A stretch of 64,000 bases of DNA, taken from assembly GCF_029910655.1 (NCBI RefSeq), contig NZ_CP123897.1, positions 930,001 to 994,000 on the forward strand, written 5' to 3'. The translations under genes were made by a program, and so were the position numbers. Positions 39,855 to 49,406 of the stretch are shown piece by piece. The number at the start of each line of letters is the position of its first letter. The first letter of the stretch is position 1. The DNA comes from Methylomonas sp. UP202. GTDB taxonomy: Bacteria > Pseudomonadota > Gammaproteobacteria > Methylococcales > Methylomonadaceae. Below the pieces are notes generated by a model. The model made no database searches. It was not told the origin of the DNA and was given only the letters and a program-made list of their open reading frames with translations.

Positions 39855-40292
39855 ATTCGGTGGCGGCCGGACCGGCCGGCGAATCGATAGGCGCGGTGTG
39901 TCGAGTTTGGTTTGAACTGCTTAAATTTTTCGCTTGAGTAGCCGCCGACGCTTAAGGTTCGAATAGCTGCGGAACGGTCTGATATTGCGCCGATCCGGGC
40001 GTTGGAAACCTGAGATAGGTGAACGTTTCGAGTTGGAGTTTGTGAAATCGCTCACTTTGTCCTATAGCTTGAACTACAATTCCTAGCCGTTAGGTATACG
40101 GCTTGGCTTGAGTCACCGAAATTCGAGTTTTGTTGTTTTGTGGAGTCACCAACCGATCGCCAAGCTTCCAGATATTCCAATTTTTTTCAGTTAGTTGTAG
40201 TTCATCTGACGGCGTTCTCGCTATTAAGGGCGGAACGTTTTTCTTAAGTGACGCCGCTGTTTTTGTTTTCAAAAACGCGTAGGAGTAACACT
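39855..40292. other. Noncoding gap, nothing recognised
   Basis: 438 bases between the ABC ATPase gene and the HAF-repeat gene. No convincing reading frame, RNA gene or repeat is seen. A short minus-strand frame at 40090-40272 lacks a ribosome site and any known motif. The last part carries AGGAG at about 40280, the ribosome site of the next gene. Confidence 0.5.
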
Positions 40293-41429
40293 ATGCAAAA
40301 CGCTAAGACTCTACTGACTTTGTTGCTTGGGCTTTCGCTGCAATCCACGCCCGTTCAAGCAGCTACATACACTGTTACGGACCTAGGTACGCTGGGTGGC
40401 ACTAGTAGTTCCGCCACGGCCATCAATAACAGCGGTCAAGTGGCGGGTCATTCCCGGACGGCCGATCGAACTAATCGCGCTTTTTTGTTTCGAAACGGCG
40501 TTATCAGCGATATAGGCGTCTCCGGCAGTTTTGGCAGCGCCGCCACCGGTATTAACGATAGCGGGCAAATCGTTGGCGATAACAGTGTGACGATGACGGC
40601 TTCTCGCGGCTTTCTTTACAGTGGCAATGGGATAACCGAATTCGGCACCTTGGGCGGCACGAATAGTGCCGCTTCGGCCATCAACAATGCGACGCAAGTG
40701 GTGGGCTGGTCCAATACCGCGGACGAGGCCCAACATGCGTTTATTTACAGTGACGGCGTGATGACCGATTTGGGCGCCTTGGGCGGAACTTCGAGCGAAG
40801 CAAGCGACATCAACGACAGCGGGCAAGTCGTTGGTTGGGCTCAAACTGCGAACGGCGAAATACATGCGTTTGCGTACGACAACGCCACGATGACTGATCT
40901 GGGTACGTTAGGTGGTCCCACCAGTGGCGCCACGGGCATTAACGGCAGAGGGCAAGTGGTGGGCTACGCGAATGTACCCGGCGAACTTTATGGGCACGCC
41001 TTCCTATACGACCGCGGCGTCATGAACGACCTTGGCAGTTTATATGGTATCGGTAGTATCGCCAACGACATCAACGATAGCGGGCAAATCGTCGGTAATG
41101 TCTTCACCACCGGTGATTTGGAGGAGCATGCCTTTATTTACGATAACGGCGTCATGACCGATTTAAACCGCCTAATCGCGGCCAATTCCGGTTGGAACTT
41201 GGTCACAGCCTTGGCCATTAATGATCGGGGACAAATTGTGGGTTCGGGTTTCAATCCGCAACATGAATCCCACGCGTTTTTATTGACACCCACTGCTGTT
41301 CCCATTCCGTCCGTCACCTATCTATTCGCTTCCGCTTTGCTGGGCCTAGGATGGTTAGGAAGGCCGCGTAGGTGGTCCGGGCGAAGCGGCCCGGACTCCG
41401 GTTGCTTTGCGGTCTTGCGTTTGATTTAG
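40293..41429 (+). CDS. HAF-repeat surface protein with PEP-CTERM-like tail
   Basis: 378 residues from ATG 40293, behind AGGAGTAAC. Signal peptide TLLTLLLGLSLQSTPVQAA. The body holds seven or so repeats of about 40 residues of the HAF type, each with AINNSGQVVG followed by HAFIYSDGVMTDLGTLGG, predicted to form a propeller-like fold. The C-terminus VPIPSVTYLFASALLGLGWL plus GRPRR is a PEP-CTERM-like sorting signal. Normally such proteins end there; this one runs on for 18 residues through an inverted repeat (41375-41396), so an original stop may have been lost. Function unknown. Confidence 0.8.
   Translation: MQNAKTLLTLLLGLSLQSTPVQAATYTVTDLGTLGGTSSSATAINNSGQVAGHSRTADRTNRAFLFRNGVISDIGVSGSFGSAATGINDSGQIVGDNSVTMTASRGFLYSGNGITEFGTLGGTNSAASAINNATQVVGWSNTADEAQHAFIYSDGVMTDLGALGGTSSEASDINDSGQVVGWAQTANGEIHAFAYDNATMTDLGTLGGPTSGATGINGRGQVVGYANVPGELYGHAFLYDRGVMNDLGSLYGIGSIANDINDSGQIVGNVFTTGDLEEHAFIYDNGVMTDLNRLIAANSGWNLVTALAINDRGQIVGSGFNPQHESHAFLLTPTAVPIPSVTYLFASALLGLGWLGRPRRWSGRSGPDSGCFAVLRLI
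41375..41396. repeat. Inverted repeat inside the 3' end of the HAF gene
   Basis: Perfect 8-bp arms GTCCGGGC (41375-41382) and GCCCGGAC (41389-41396) around GAAGCG. It falls within the last codons of the HAF-repeat gene. It could act as a weak terminator stem, but no T-run follows, or be a small inserted palindrome. Confidence 0.45.
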
Positions 41430-41480
41430 CGCCGTTTTACCGGGCTGGGCCGCGGAGTCCGCGATCGCGGAAAAGTATCG

Positions 41481-43073
41481 TCAATAAAACACCCTGAACA
41501 ACCTTTGAATCTGTTCGAATTCGAACAAATACGGTTGGGCCACGTCGCGGTTGGCGGCGACCACCAGCAAGTCGTGGGAGAACACCGAGGTGTTGTACCA
41601 GTTGAAGCTGCCGTCGATGACGATGTAGTCGTCGATGACGCAGTATTTGCTGTGTATTGGCGAGTAGGGCACCGGCAGATCGTCTTGGCCGTACACCAAG
41701 CCGACCCGGATGCCGGCGTCCTTCAGGCGCTGCACGGCCGGCAACAGCGGGCGGGCCAGTTCGTCGCGCATTGGCCGCTCGACGCCGATCTTGCCTTGGC
41801 GGGCCAGATGACCGTTCAGCAACAGTTGCACGTCCACGCCGCGATCGCGGGCCTGGATCAGCGCCGACACCACGCTGTCGTGGTGGTCGCCGAGCAGGTC
41901 GCCGATCAGAAACAGACAGACCTTGATCGAGCGGCGGGCGCGGTGGATTTCGGCGAGTATCGCGTGATGCGGCCGGTAGACCTTGCCGTTGGCCATGGTT
42001 TGCCGGCCGAAGGTGTACAGCAGATTGAACGGGCTGAGCGGGTCGATGCCGTATTTTTGGATGACGCCGCCGCGCTGGCTTTGGAAGATGTTGTCCAGCA
42101 GCCGGCACACGCCCTGCGAATGAAAGCTCATCCCCGATTCCCAGTTGGCCCACCAGCGGTCGAAGGTGATGTTGAACGAGCCGAGGATGCAGTCCTCGTC
42201 GTTGAAGATCACGAACTTGGTGTGCATGTCCGGCTCGACTTCGATCAGATGATGCTTGGGGGTGCAGAACACGCCGACCAATTCGATGCCGGCCCGTTTC
42301 AGGCGTGCGTAGTTGTCGCTGTTGGTCAGCGTCATCTTGCGCCAATCGACGACGCATTGCACCAGCACGCCCTGGCGGCTGGCGTGGATCAGGTGGTTGA
42401 TGAAGTCGTGGTCGTCTATGCAATCGACGCTGACCTTGATCGTGCAAAGCCGCCGCGGCTGATGATGCTTGGCGGCGATGGTCTTGTCGATGTGGTCGTG
42501 GATGTAGCGCTTGGGATGGTAGGGGTGGTGCTGTTGCCCCTTGGTGAATTTCGGCGTCAGATTGAGTGTGTCGAAACGTTGGGAGTACCAGTCGGCGTCG
42601 CTTTGTAATTGCTTGGGATCGAGTTCGTGGGCACGATAATGGTTGGGCGTCGCCCAATGGTCGCCGATGTGGCGATGCTGCGGTTCGGGATCGCTGGGTT
42701 GCTGGCCGTCCATGAAGATGTATTCCTGGCGGGAGGCGATCGAATGTTCGCCGAGATGGACGATGAACGCAAACTTGATGCAGTGAATCTTGCCGAACTG
42801 GCGCGAGTAGGGCAGCACGTAGAAGTCGCGGGTGCTGCGTTTATGGCGGTTCCATTCGATGTCGTAGGCGTCGGTATCGACGATATAAGTCTCGCAAATC
42901 TCGGCCCGGTACACGCGCAAAATCACTTTCAAATTGGCCGCGACGCCGTGACTCATCTCGAAATCGAGCTTGCCCCAGCGGATGTCGAAGCTTTCCCGAA
43001 AATCATTGCCGCGCGGAAAGTAACCGCCCAGTTTGCCGAACACCGGCCTAGCGTAATGTTCTGCTGCTTGCAT
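41481..43073 (-). CDS. Phospholipase D-fold protein with two HKD motifs
   Basis: 530 residues, no signal peptide. The N-terminal domain (about 15-150) is strand-rich and unrecognised. Two PLD catalytic domains follow: the first HKD is HTKFVIFNDEDCILGSFN (about 265-282), the second HSKYCVIDDYIVIDGSFNW (about 490-508). Each has the Ser-Phe-Asn that follows an active HKD motif, so one active site across the two halves is expected. PLD-fold enzymes include phospholipases, cardiolipin synthases and nucleases; the substrate here is unknown. It lies 36 bases downstream of the exonuclease/phosphatase-fold gene on the same strand. Confidence 0.85.
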   Translation of the reverse strand: MQAAEHYARPVFGKLGGYFPRGNDFRESFDIRWGKLDFEMSHGVAANLKVILRVYRAEICETYIVDTDAYDIEWNRHKRSTRDFYVLPYSRQFGKIHCIKFAFIVHLGEHSIASRQEYIFMDGQQPSDPEPQHRHIGDHWATPNHYRAHELDPKQLQSDADWYSQRFDTLNLTPKFTKGQQHHPYHPKRYIHDHIDKTIAAKHHQPRRLCTIKVSVDCIDDHDFINHLIHASRQGVLVQCVVDWRKMTLTNSDNYARLKRAGIELVGVFCTPKHHLIEVEPDMHTKFVIFNDEDCILGSFNITFDRWWANWESGMSFHSQGVCRLLDNIFQSQRGGVIQKYGIDPLSPFNLLYTFGRQTMANGKVYRPHHAILAEIHRARRSIKVCLFLIGDLLGDHHDSVVSALIQARDRGVDVQLLLNGHLARQGKIGVERPMRDELARPLLPAVQRLKDAGIRVGLVYGQDDLPVPYSPIHSKYCVIDDYIVIDGSFNWYNTSVFSHDLLVVAANRDVAQPYLFEFEQIQRLFRVFY

Positions 43074-43109
43074 CTGTGATTGCCTACCTCGAACTAGCGA
43101 TGAAACGGG

Positions 43110-44606
43110 TTAACGGGGCTCGAACTCGAAAAGATAACCGCAATGATCGGAAACCCTGCCGTAGTCCTGTTCGGTAAACACCGCCCTGGCGGCGACGGCC
43201 TTGAGCGCGCCGCTCTTGTTCATGAAAATGTAATCGATTCGATAGTCTTCCGCCAAGTAGTTATGCCAGTGCGGATCGTTGACCCGGTAGATTTGTTGGT
43301 ACAAATTGGGCGCGCTGGCCGCCAAATATTGATCGCGGTATTGGTTGCCTTCGACGATCAAGCGGTAGCCGATCGAGCCGGCCGCGACGTTGAAGTCGCC
43401 GCACAGCAGAGTGCCGCAGACCTCGCTGTCGCGGCGGGCGTCGGCCCAGGCCGCCAAACGGCGGAATTGGCTTTCGAACCCGTCTTCCCACCAGCTCAGA
43501 TGCGCCGAGAATACGTCGATGCGGCCGAAGCGCGGCAGCGTGACGTTGGCGGCGACTACTTTGCGAGAGTGTATGCTGTAGACGTCGCTGCTGTCGGACA
43601 CGTAGCGCGATTCCTGGCGTTCCAGCGGATAGCGGCTGAGGATGGCGACCCCTTCCCGGTAGCGGTCGAAACCCAGATGCGACCAATCGCAATGCAAGTG
43701 AAACGGTCGCGATAGCCGCGCGTTAATGATGTTGGCGGCGTTGGACGGCCAGTCGCCGTAGCCGTTGTTCCAATGCTCGGCGACTTCCTGCAAGCACACC
43801 AAATCGGCCCGCCAGTCGTCGATGGCGCGGGCGATTTGGCTGAATTTGCGGTCCTGATCGTCTTCCTGATAACAATGCAGATTCAACACCAGCACCCGTA
43901 GCGGTGGTCGGCTGAGCCGGTAGTTTTGGCCGGCGCGATTGTCCCAGTAGCTGCGGGACCGGGTGTGGGCGGCGATGCAATATTCGATGCGAAAGGCTTC
44001 GCCGATCCGCAAGCGAGTGTGCCAAAGCCGGGCCGGCTTCAGGCCGGTCGCGGGTCCCGCGACCGGTTTGCGGCGGCGGCCGGCCGCCTTGCACGGTGCT
44101 TGCCGGGTGCGCCGCCAACCGTCGCCGCTCCAATGCACGCTGACATGATCGATGTCCAGCCTTGCGTCGGTCGCGACCACGACAGGCCATTCGACGGTTT
44201 CCAGATCCAAGGCCGTCGGCAAGGTCAAGGTTTGCAAGACCAAATCGTCGGCCAGATGATGGCCGCTGCCGGCGCGGGTTTGATAGTCGCGGCCTAGATT
44301 ATTATCCCAGGCTTCGCCGTCCGGCCAACGGTAGTGCAGCGCGAACCGGATCCCGCCCGGTAAGGCCGACCCTGCCTCGGCGCCGAACTCCGCCACCGCA
44401 TGCCAAACTTCGCCGCCTTCCGGCGTTTTGGTCAGATAGTTCGCGGGAAGGCGTTGCCAGACGCCGTCGCGGCCGCACCAGACCACATCGACGGTTTTGC
44501 GGTAGTCCAGATCGGCGACCAGGATCAGGAAGGTTAAGGTTTGACGGCGCGCGCCGGCCCGGCCGCCGGCGGTATTGCTGGTGTAAAGCAAGCGTATCGG
44601 GTCCAT
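43110..44606 (-). CDS. Endonuclease/exonuclease/phosphatase-fold protein with two CBM21-like modules
   Basis: 498 residues, no signal peptide. Two modules lead: about 5-97, ending EAWDNNLGRDYQ, and about 118-232, ending SYWDNRAGQNYRL. The WDNNxGxxY ending is the hallmark of CBM21 glycogen-binding modules; the match is by eye. The catalytic domain (about 235-498) has all EEP blocks: LNLHCYQEDD, CLQEVAEHW, FSAHLSWW, CGDFNVAAGS, RIDYIFMN and VSDHCGYL. Members cut phosphodiesters or phosphomonoesters with Mg2+. Neighbouring glycogen genes and the modules together suggest a glycogen-bound hydrolase; the substrate is not known. Confidence 0.78.
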   Translation of the reverse strand: MDPIRLLYTSNTAGGRAGARRQTLTFLILVADLDYRKTVDVVWCGRDGVWQRLPANYLTKTPEGGEVWHAVAEFGAEAGSALPGGIRFALHYRWPDGEAWDNNLGRDYQTRAGSGHHLADDLVLQTLTLPTALDLETVEWPVVVATDARLDIDHVSVHWSGDGWRRTRQAPCKAAGRRRKPVAGPATGLKPARLWHTRLRIGEAFRIEYCIAAHTRSRSYWDNRAGQNYRLSRPPLRVLVLNLHCYQEDDQDRKFSQIARAIDDWRADLVCLQEVAEHWNNGYGDWPSNAANIINARLSRPFHLHCDWSHLGFDRYREGVAILSRYPLERQESRYVSDSSDVYSIHSRKVVAANVTLPRFGRIDVFSAHLSWWEDGFESQFRRLAAWADARRDSEVCGTLLCGDFNVAAGSIGYRLIVEGNQYRDQYLAASAPNLYQQIYRVNDPHWHNYLAEDYRIDYIFMNKSGALKAVAARAVFTEQDYGRVSDHCGYLFEFEPR

Positions 44607-44669
44607 GCCGGGCTCCTGGTGCGATGGGCTGGCGAAATCCGGAGCGGCGGTCCGGGACGCGATGCCGGC

Positions 44670-46259
44670 TTAGCCGGCGTAATCGCGAAAGTCAATGTCG
44701 GGGAAAATATCGTCCATGATCTCCAGTGCTGTCAAATATCGCTCGTCGATGCGATTCTTGCGGATCGCGTCGTGCAGATAATTGAAGCGGGCCAGATGGT
44801 CGGCGATCCGCTTTCTGGCGTAATCGACGGTGGTGCCGGCCTTCATGATGAAGGGCCAGTCGGAGGCCTGCGCCAGCAGCAACGAGCGGGCGGCCTGATT
44901 CAGCGCGCGTTCTTGCGCCGGCGTGATCTTGAGGCCGTTCAGATCGTTGGCGAGCTTTTCCATTTCGGCGGCGGCCCGGTGCAGCAGCGGATAAATCCAG
45001 TCGTTGCTTTCGTTCAGCCAATAGCTCGAATAGCCGTGTTCACCCCAGCTCGACGCGGCCGGTCGGCCGACACCGTGGCGTAGCGGTTGCTGAAGGTAGT
45101 CGGAGCAGGCGGCCGTCGTCAAGCCGCTATCCGATTCGGCCGCCAACCGTAACACCTGTTCCAGCCAAAGCGGACCCTCGTACCACCAATGGCCGAACAG
45201 CTCGGCGTCGTAGGGGGCGACAATGATCGGCGCTTGCGACAGTTCGCCATCCAGCGCGGCGATTTGCTCGCGGCGGCGGCGCACGAAGTCGGCGGCGTGC
45301 TGTCTGGCCTTGGCGTGGGCCTGAGCGGGTTGATAGGCTTGCTTGGGTTGGTTCTGTCCGGTGATACGGTAATACTTGATACCGGTGTTGACGCGGGTTT
45401 CGCGGTCCAGGATGTAGGGAGCGACGTACTCCAGCGGCAGGTCGAAGCCGATGTCCCGGTAATACTCGCGGTAATCCGGATCGCCGGGATAACCCTGCTC
45501 CGCGCTCCACACTTGGCGCGACGAGGCCGGATCGCGACCGAAGGCGGCGACGCCGTTTCCGCAATCCAGCGGCGCGTAGACGCCCAGGCCCGCCGTATTG
45601 GCGGCGGTCATCAGCGCATGGCTGTCGACGAAGAAATGGTCGATGCCGGCGGCGGCCAATTCGTCTTCCAGGCCCGGATAATAGCCGCATTCCGGCAGCC
45701 AGAAGCCGCGCGGCCGAAAGCCGAAGCGCGACTCGAAACAGCGCAGGCCGACGCCGATTTGATTGCGGACAGCGGTCGGACTGACGTTGAGCAAGGGCAG
45801 AAAGCCGTGAGTGGCGGCCGTGGTCGTCAATTCCAGATTGCCGGTGGCGTGATGAAACTGAAATGCCGGCAACAATTCGCAACGATAGCGCTCGCGGTAG
45901 CGGTACAACGCGTCTTGATATTGCCGCAGATAAAACTCGGCCAAGGCCTGAAACTGGGGCAGGCCGCGGGTGCGGGCCACCTCGCGCTCGGCCAGTTCCA
46001 CCCGGCCTTGCAAATAGTGCAAGTAGCGGTTTTGCAGCAAGGCGTCGCCCAGCATCGTGATCAAGGTCGGCGACAGCGACAGGGTCAAGCGGTAGGCGAT
46101 CCGGTCGTAATGCAGCCGCTCCAATACCCCCAGCAAGGGTAGATAACATTCGGTGATCGCCTCGAACAGCCAGTTTTCCTCGAAGAAACTGGCGTGTTCG
46201 GGGTGATGCACATAGGGCAGATGGGCGTGCAAAACGATGGCGAGATAGCCTTTAGTCAT
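44670..46259 (-). CDS. GH57 1,4-alpha-glucan branching enzyme
   Basis: 529 residues. GH57 proteins of this type move alpha-1,4 glucan segments to make alpha-1,6 branches in glycogen. The opening KGYLAIVLHAHLPYVHHPE is diagnostic; the catalytic Glu lies in GFWLPECGYYPGLE (near 185) and the Asp in VAPYDAELFGHWWYEG (near 355). The C-terminal part (430-529) is the helical DUF1957-type domain. Length is right for the family. Its ATG overlaps the DUF4912 gene by 8 bases, so both are translated together. Confidence 0.92.
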   Translation of the reverse strand: MTKGYLAIVLHAHLPYVHHPEHASFFEENWLFEAITECYLPLLGVLERLHYDRIAYRLTLSLSPTLITMLGDALLQNRYLHYLQGRVELAEREVARTRGLPQFQALAEFYLRQYQDALYRYRERYRCELLPAFQFHHATGNLELTTTAATHGFLPLLNVSPTAVRNQIGVGLRCFESRFGFRPRGFWLPECGYYPGLEDELAAAGIDHFFVDSHALMTAANTAGLGVYAPLDCGNGVAAFGRDPASSRQVWSAEQGYPGDPDYREYYRDIGFDLPLEYVAPYILDRETRVNTGIKYYRITGQNQPKQAYQPAQAHAKARQHAADFVRRRREQIAALDGELSQAPIIVAPYDAELFGHWWYEGPLWLEQVLRLAAESDSGLTTAACSDYLQQPLRHGVGRPAASSWGEHGYSSYWLNESNDWIYPLLHRAAAEMEKLANDLNGLKITPAQERALNQAARSLLLAQASDWPFIMKAGTTVDYARKRIADHLARFNYLHDAIRKNRIDERYLTALEIMDDIFPDIDFRDYAG

Positions 46260-46935
46260 CGGCGTCTGAAGTCGGAGCCGCGGGATCGGCGGCCAGGGTT
46301 GAGGAAGCCGCGAGCTGCAGCGGCAACATGAATTGCGCGACGCTCGGCGTCAGATCGTGATTGCCGTCGGGTAACGCGGCGGTCGCGGCATCGTTGGAAA
46401 TCGCCAGCGGACTGAATTGCCGGTCGCCGGTCAAGCGGCCGAGTACGGCCCGGTAGTGGGCGGCGGCGCCGCCGAGGTATTCGGGCAGGACGATGCGTTG
46501 CCGCGAGGCGTCGGCGGCTACCGGCACGTCGAACCAGACCGGCGCGCTGGCCGGGGGGGCCGGCGAGTCGGCGGCCGGGTTTGTTGCTGGGGCTTGCCGG
46601 AAGATGCGCAGCGTCAGCGGGCTGGATTCCGGCTGGTTCGGCAAAGTCGCGGGCGGAGGAGCGTCCAATTGCCAAAATGCGTGCAGGTGGCGGGGGTCTA
46701 TCGGCAACAGCAGCAGACTGGCTTGACTGCCGCGCGCGCGCGGCGCGTATTCGCGGCTGATTTGTTGACTGATTTCCAGCAATTCGCTGGGCGAGAATCC
46801 GCCGGTCGGCGCGCGCCGAACCCCGGATTCGTAGCGGCGCGGCGCGAATTGGCGGCTGATGGATAGACTGATTTCGCGTAATTCTTCGGCCGATAGCGGG
46901 GAGCGACTAGGAGTAGGTGACTGCGAAAAAGCCAT
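46252..46935 (-). CDS. DUF4912 protein
   Basis: 227 residues from ATG 46935; a TTG at 47016 in frame would add 27 residues. There is no strong ribosome site for either. Two copies of a short helix motif open the protein (SAEELREISLSISRQFAPRRY and SPSELLEISQQISREYAPR), probably a duplicated segment. The DUF4912 domain (about 80-195) is marked by LLPIDPRHLHAFWQLD. DUF4912 is often found beside GH57 enzymes and may be a regulatory or carbohydrate-binding module; that is an association, not a known role. Divergent from glgX. Confidence 0.78.
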   Translation of the reverse strand: MAFSQSPTPSRSPLSAEELREISLSISRQFAPRRYESGVRRAPTGGFSPSELLEISQQISREYAPRARGSQASLLLLPIDPRHLHAFWQLDAPPPATLPNQPESSPLTLRIFRQAPATNPAADSPAPPASAPVWFDVPVAADASRQRIVLPEYLGGAAAHYRAVLGRLTGDRQFSPLAISNDAATAALPDGNHDLTPSVAQFMLPLQLAASSTLAADPAAPTSDADD

Positions 46936-47118
46936 CGGCGACGATAAGGAATCGGATTGTTGATTTCGACACGCTGTCAACTGCGTGAATTGTGCGGTAT
47001 TTGGCAAAATCGGCAAATTGCGAAGACTCTACTCGTTGTCGCCTATTTACGCAAGGCATAGGCCGGATCGCCCGAATTGCAGTAGAATCGGGGCTTTCGG
47101 ACTTTTTCGGTCAAGGAA

Positions 47119-49290
47119 ATGCATAAACAATACCACTTGAAGTCGGGTAGTCCTTATCCCCACGGCGCCAAAGTCGGCGAGGGGGGCGTCAATTTTTCGA
47201 TTTCCAGCCGTCATGCCACTTACGTGGAGCTGTTGCTGTTCGCTCAGTCGGACAGCGAAAAGCCGTTCCAAATTATTCCGTTAACCACCGATAAGCACCA
47301 CACCTTTTTTTCCTGGCACGTGTTCGTCGTCGAATTACCGGTCGGCACCTGGTACGCCTGGCGCTTGGACGGCCCGTCGCAAACGCGGGAAACGGGATTG
47401 CGCTTCGACCGCGACAAGTTGTTGCTCGATCCCTGGGCGCGAGCGGTCAGTGACAAGTTGTGGGTGCGCGGCGCGGCCTGCGTGCCCGGCGACAACAGCT
47501 ATCACGCGATGCGCGGTGTCGTCGTCGACGACCATTACGATTGGGAAGGGGATACGCCGCTGTCGATACGCAGCGAGAAAGTCATCGTCTACGAATTGCA
47601 CGTCGGCGGTTTTACCCGGCATCCGTCGGCCAAGGTTAAGCATCCGGGGACCTTTCTGGGGCTGATCGAAAAAATTCCCTACCTGAAAAAACTGGGCATT
47701 ACCCACGTCGAATTGTTACCGGCGATGGCCTTCGACGAACAGGACGTGCCGCCGCATACCGCCGAGCGCGGTTTGACCAACTATTGGGGTTACAGTACCC
47801 ACAGCTTTTTCAGCCCGCATCCGGGCTATTGCGTGACGCCGGAACAGGGTACTCACATTAGGGAGTTTCGCGATCTGGTCAGGGCGCTGCACAAAGCCGG
47901 TATCGGCGTGATCATGGACGTGGTGTTCAACCATACCTCGGAGGCCGGCAGCGATGGGCCGGTCATCAATTTCAAGGGGATTACCGGCAACAGCTTTTAT
48001 CTGACCGACAAATACGACAAAAGGCTATTTCTGGATTACACCGGTTGCGGCAATACCGTCAACGCCAACCATCCGTTGGTGACTAACTTCATCATCACCT
48101 GCCTGGAATATTGGGTGCGGGAGATGCACGTCGACGGTTTCCGCTTCGATTTGGCCAGCGCCTTGGCGCGCGGCGAGGACGGCAGCGTGTTGCAGGACCC
48201 GCCGTTGGTGTGGGGCATCGAGCTGTCTCAGCAATTGGCCAAGACCAAACTGATCGCCGAGGCTTGGGACGCGGCGGGCCTGTATCAAGTCGGTAATTTC
48301 CCAGGCTACCGTTGGGCCGAGTGGAACGGACGCTACCGCGACGCGATTCGCCGCTTCGTCCGCGGCGACGGCGGCATGATCAACGAAGTGGCCACCCGCA
48401 TCTGCGGCAGCAGCGATCTCTACGAGCATCAGCATCGCTTGCCGATCAGTGGCATCAACTTCGTGACCTGTCATGACGGCTTTACGCTGCACGATCTGTT
48501 TAGTTACAACGACAAACACAACGAAGCCAATGGCGAGGAAAACCGCGACGGCTGCAACAACAATCTCAGTTACAACTGCGGCGTCGAAGGGCCGACCGAC
48601 GATCCCGACATTTTGGCCGTGCGGCGGCGGCGCGCCAAGAACGCGTTGGCGATTCTGCTGCTCAGCCACGGTGTGCCGATGTTGCTGGCCGGCGACGAAT
48701 TTTTGAATAGCCAGGGCGGCAACAACAACGGCTATTGCCAGGATAACGAGCTGAGCTGGTTGAACTGGGAGGACGCCAAGAAGAATGCCGATGTGCTGCG
48801 CTTCGTGCAGACCCTGATCAAACTGCGCAAGCGCCACACCGCGCTGATGCGCCGCCGCTTCCTGACCGGAAGGCCGCTGGAAGGTAAGACGCTGCCGGAT
48901 ATTCACTGGTACGACGTCGATCAGATGCATCCGCCGGCCTGGACCGATCCCGAGGCGCGCTTTTTGTCGTACACGCTGTCCGCGTTGGCCAAGGAGGAAC
49001 CGGATTTGCACGTGGTGATGAATATGGCGAGCGAGGATGTGCTGATCGATTTGCCCAAAATCGAAGGCAAGGCTTGGTGTTTGTCGATCGATACCGCGCT
49101 GAGTTCGCCGGCCGACGCCGTCGAACTCGCCAATCAGTCGCCGCTGTCGCTACAGCAATACCGGGTGCGCGGCAATTCGGTGGTGGTATTGGAGAATACC
49201 CGTTTTTCCAACGAAGGCGGCGGCGAGTCCGTGTCGCATAAAGCATCCGCCTTTCTGACCAAATTGACCGGCATCCGTTTGATCGATTAG
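47119..49290 (+). CDS. glgX: Glycogen debranching enzyme GlgX
   Basis: 723 residues, normal for GlgX. It hydrolyses alpha-1,6 branches left by phosphorylase. An N-terminal CBM48 domain (about 8-105; SPYPHGAKVGEGGVNFSIS) precedes the GH13 barrel. Catalytic residues: nucleophile Asp in GFRFDLASALAR, Glu in LIAEAWDAAGLY and Asp in FVTCHDGFTLHDL. A C-terminal beta-domain ends the chain. It is divergent from the DUF4912-branching enzyme pair; the 183-base gap probably holds promoters for both directions. TTTTTCGGTCAAGGAA, with AAGGAA, precedes the ATG. Confidence 0.95.
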   Translation: MHKQYHLKSGSPYPHGAKVGEGGVNFSISSRHATYVELLLFAQSDSEKPFQIIPLTTDKHHTFFSWHVFVVELPVGTWYAWRLDGPSQTRETGLRFDRDKLLLDPWARAVSDKLWVRGAACVPGDNSYHAMRGVVVDDHYDWEGDTPLSIRSEKVIVYELHVGGFTRHPSAKVKHPGTFLGLIEKIPYLKKLGITHVELLPAMAFDEQDVPPHTAERGLTNYWGYSTHSFFSPHPGYCVTPEQGTHIREFRDLVRALHKAGIGVIMDVVFNHTSEAGSDGPVINFKGITGNSFYLTDKYDKRLFLDYTGCGNTVNANHPLVTNFIITCLEYWVREMHVDGFRFDLASALARGEDGSVLQDPPLVWGIELSQQLAKTKLIAEAWDAAGLYQVGNFPGYRWAEWNGRYRDAIRRFVRGDGGMINEVATRICGSSDLYEHQHRLPISGINFVTCHDGFTLHDLFSYNDKHNEANGEENRDGCNNNLSYNCGVEGPTDDPDILAVRRRRAKNALAILLLSHGVPMLLAGDEFLNSQGGNNNGYCQDNELSWLNWEDAKKNADVLRFVQTLIKLRKRHTALMRRRFLTGRPLEGKTLPDIHWYDVDQMHPPAWTDPEARFLSYTLSALAKEEPDLHVVMNMASEDVLIDLPKIEGKAWCLSIDTALSSPADAVELANQSPLSLQQYRVRGNSVVVLENTRFSNEGGGESVSHKASAFLTKLTGIRLID

Positions 49291-49406
49291 GCCCATGCCT
49301 CGGGGCTCGTTCTCGAGCCCCGGTTTCGGCGGCGAACGCCCCAAATTAGAGCGCTGGTTCGAGTTTCGGTATCATGCGGTTTTGCCGTCGATACAGGAAA
49401 CCGCCC

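Noticed and set aside
40090-40272. 60-residue minus-strand frame before the HAF gene
   Set aside because: No ribosome site or known motif, and isolated in a noncoding gap.
41505-42608. 367-residue plus-strand frame
   Set aside because: Antisense to the PLD-fold gene with its two HKD motifs; no start signal or domain.
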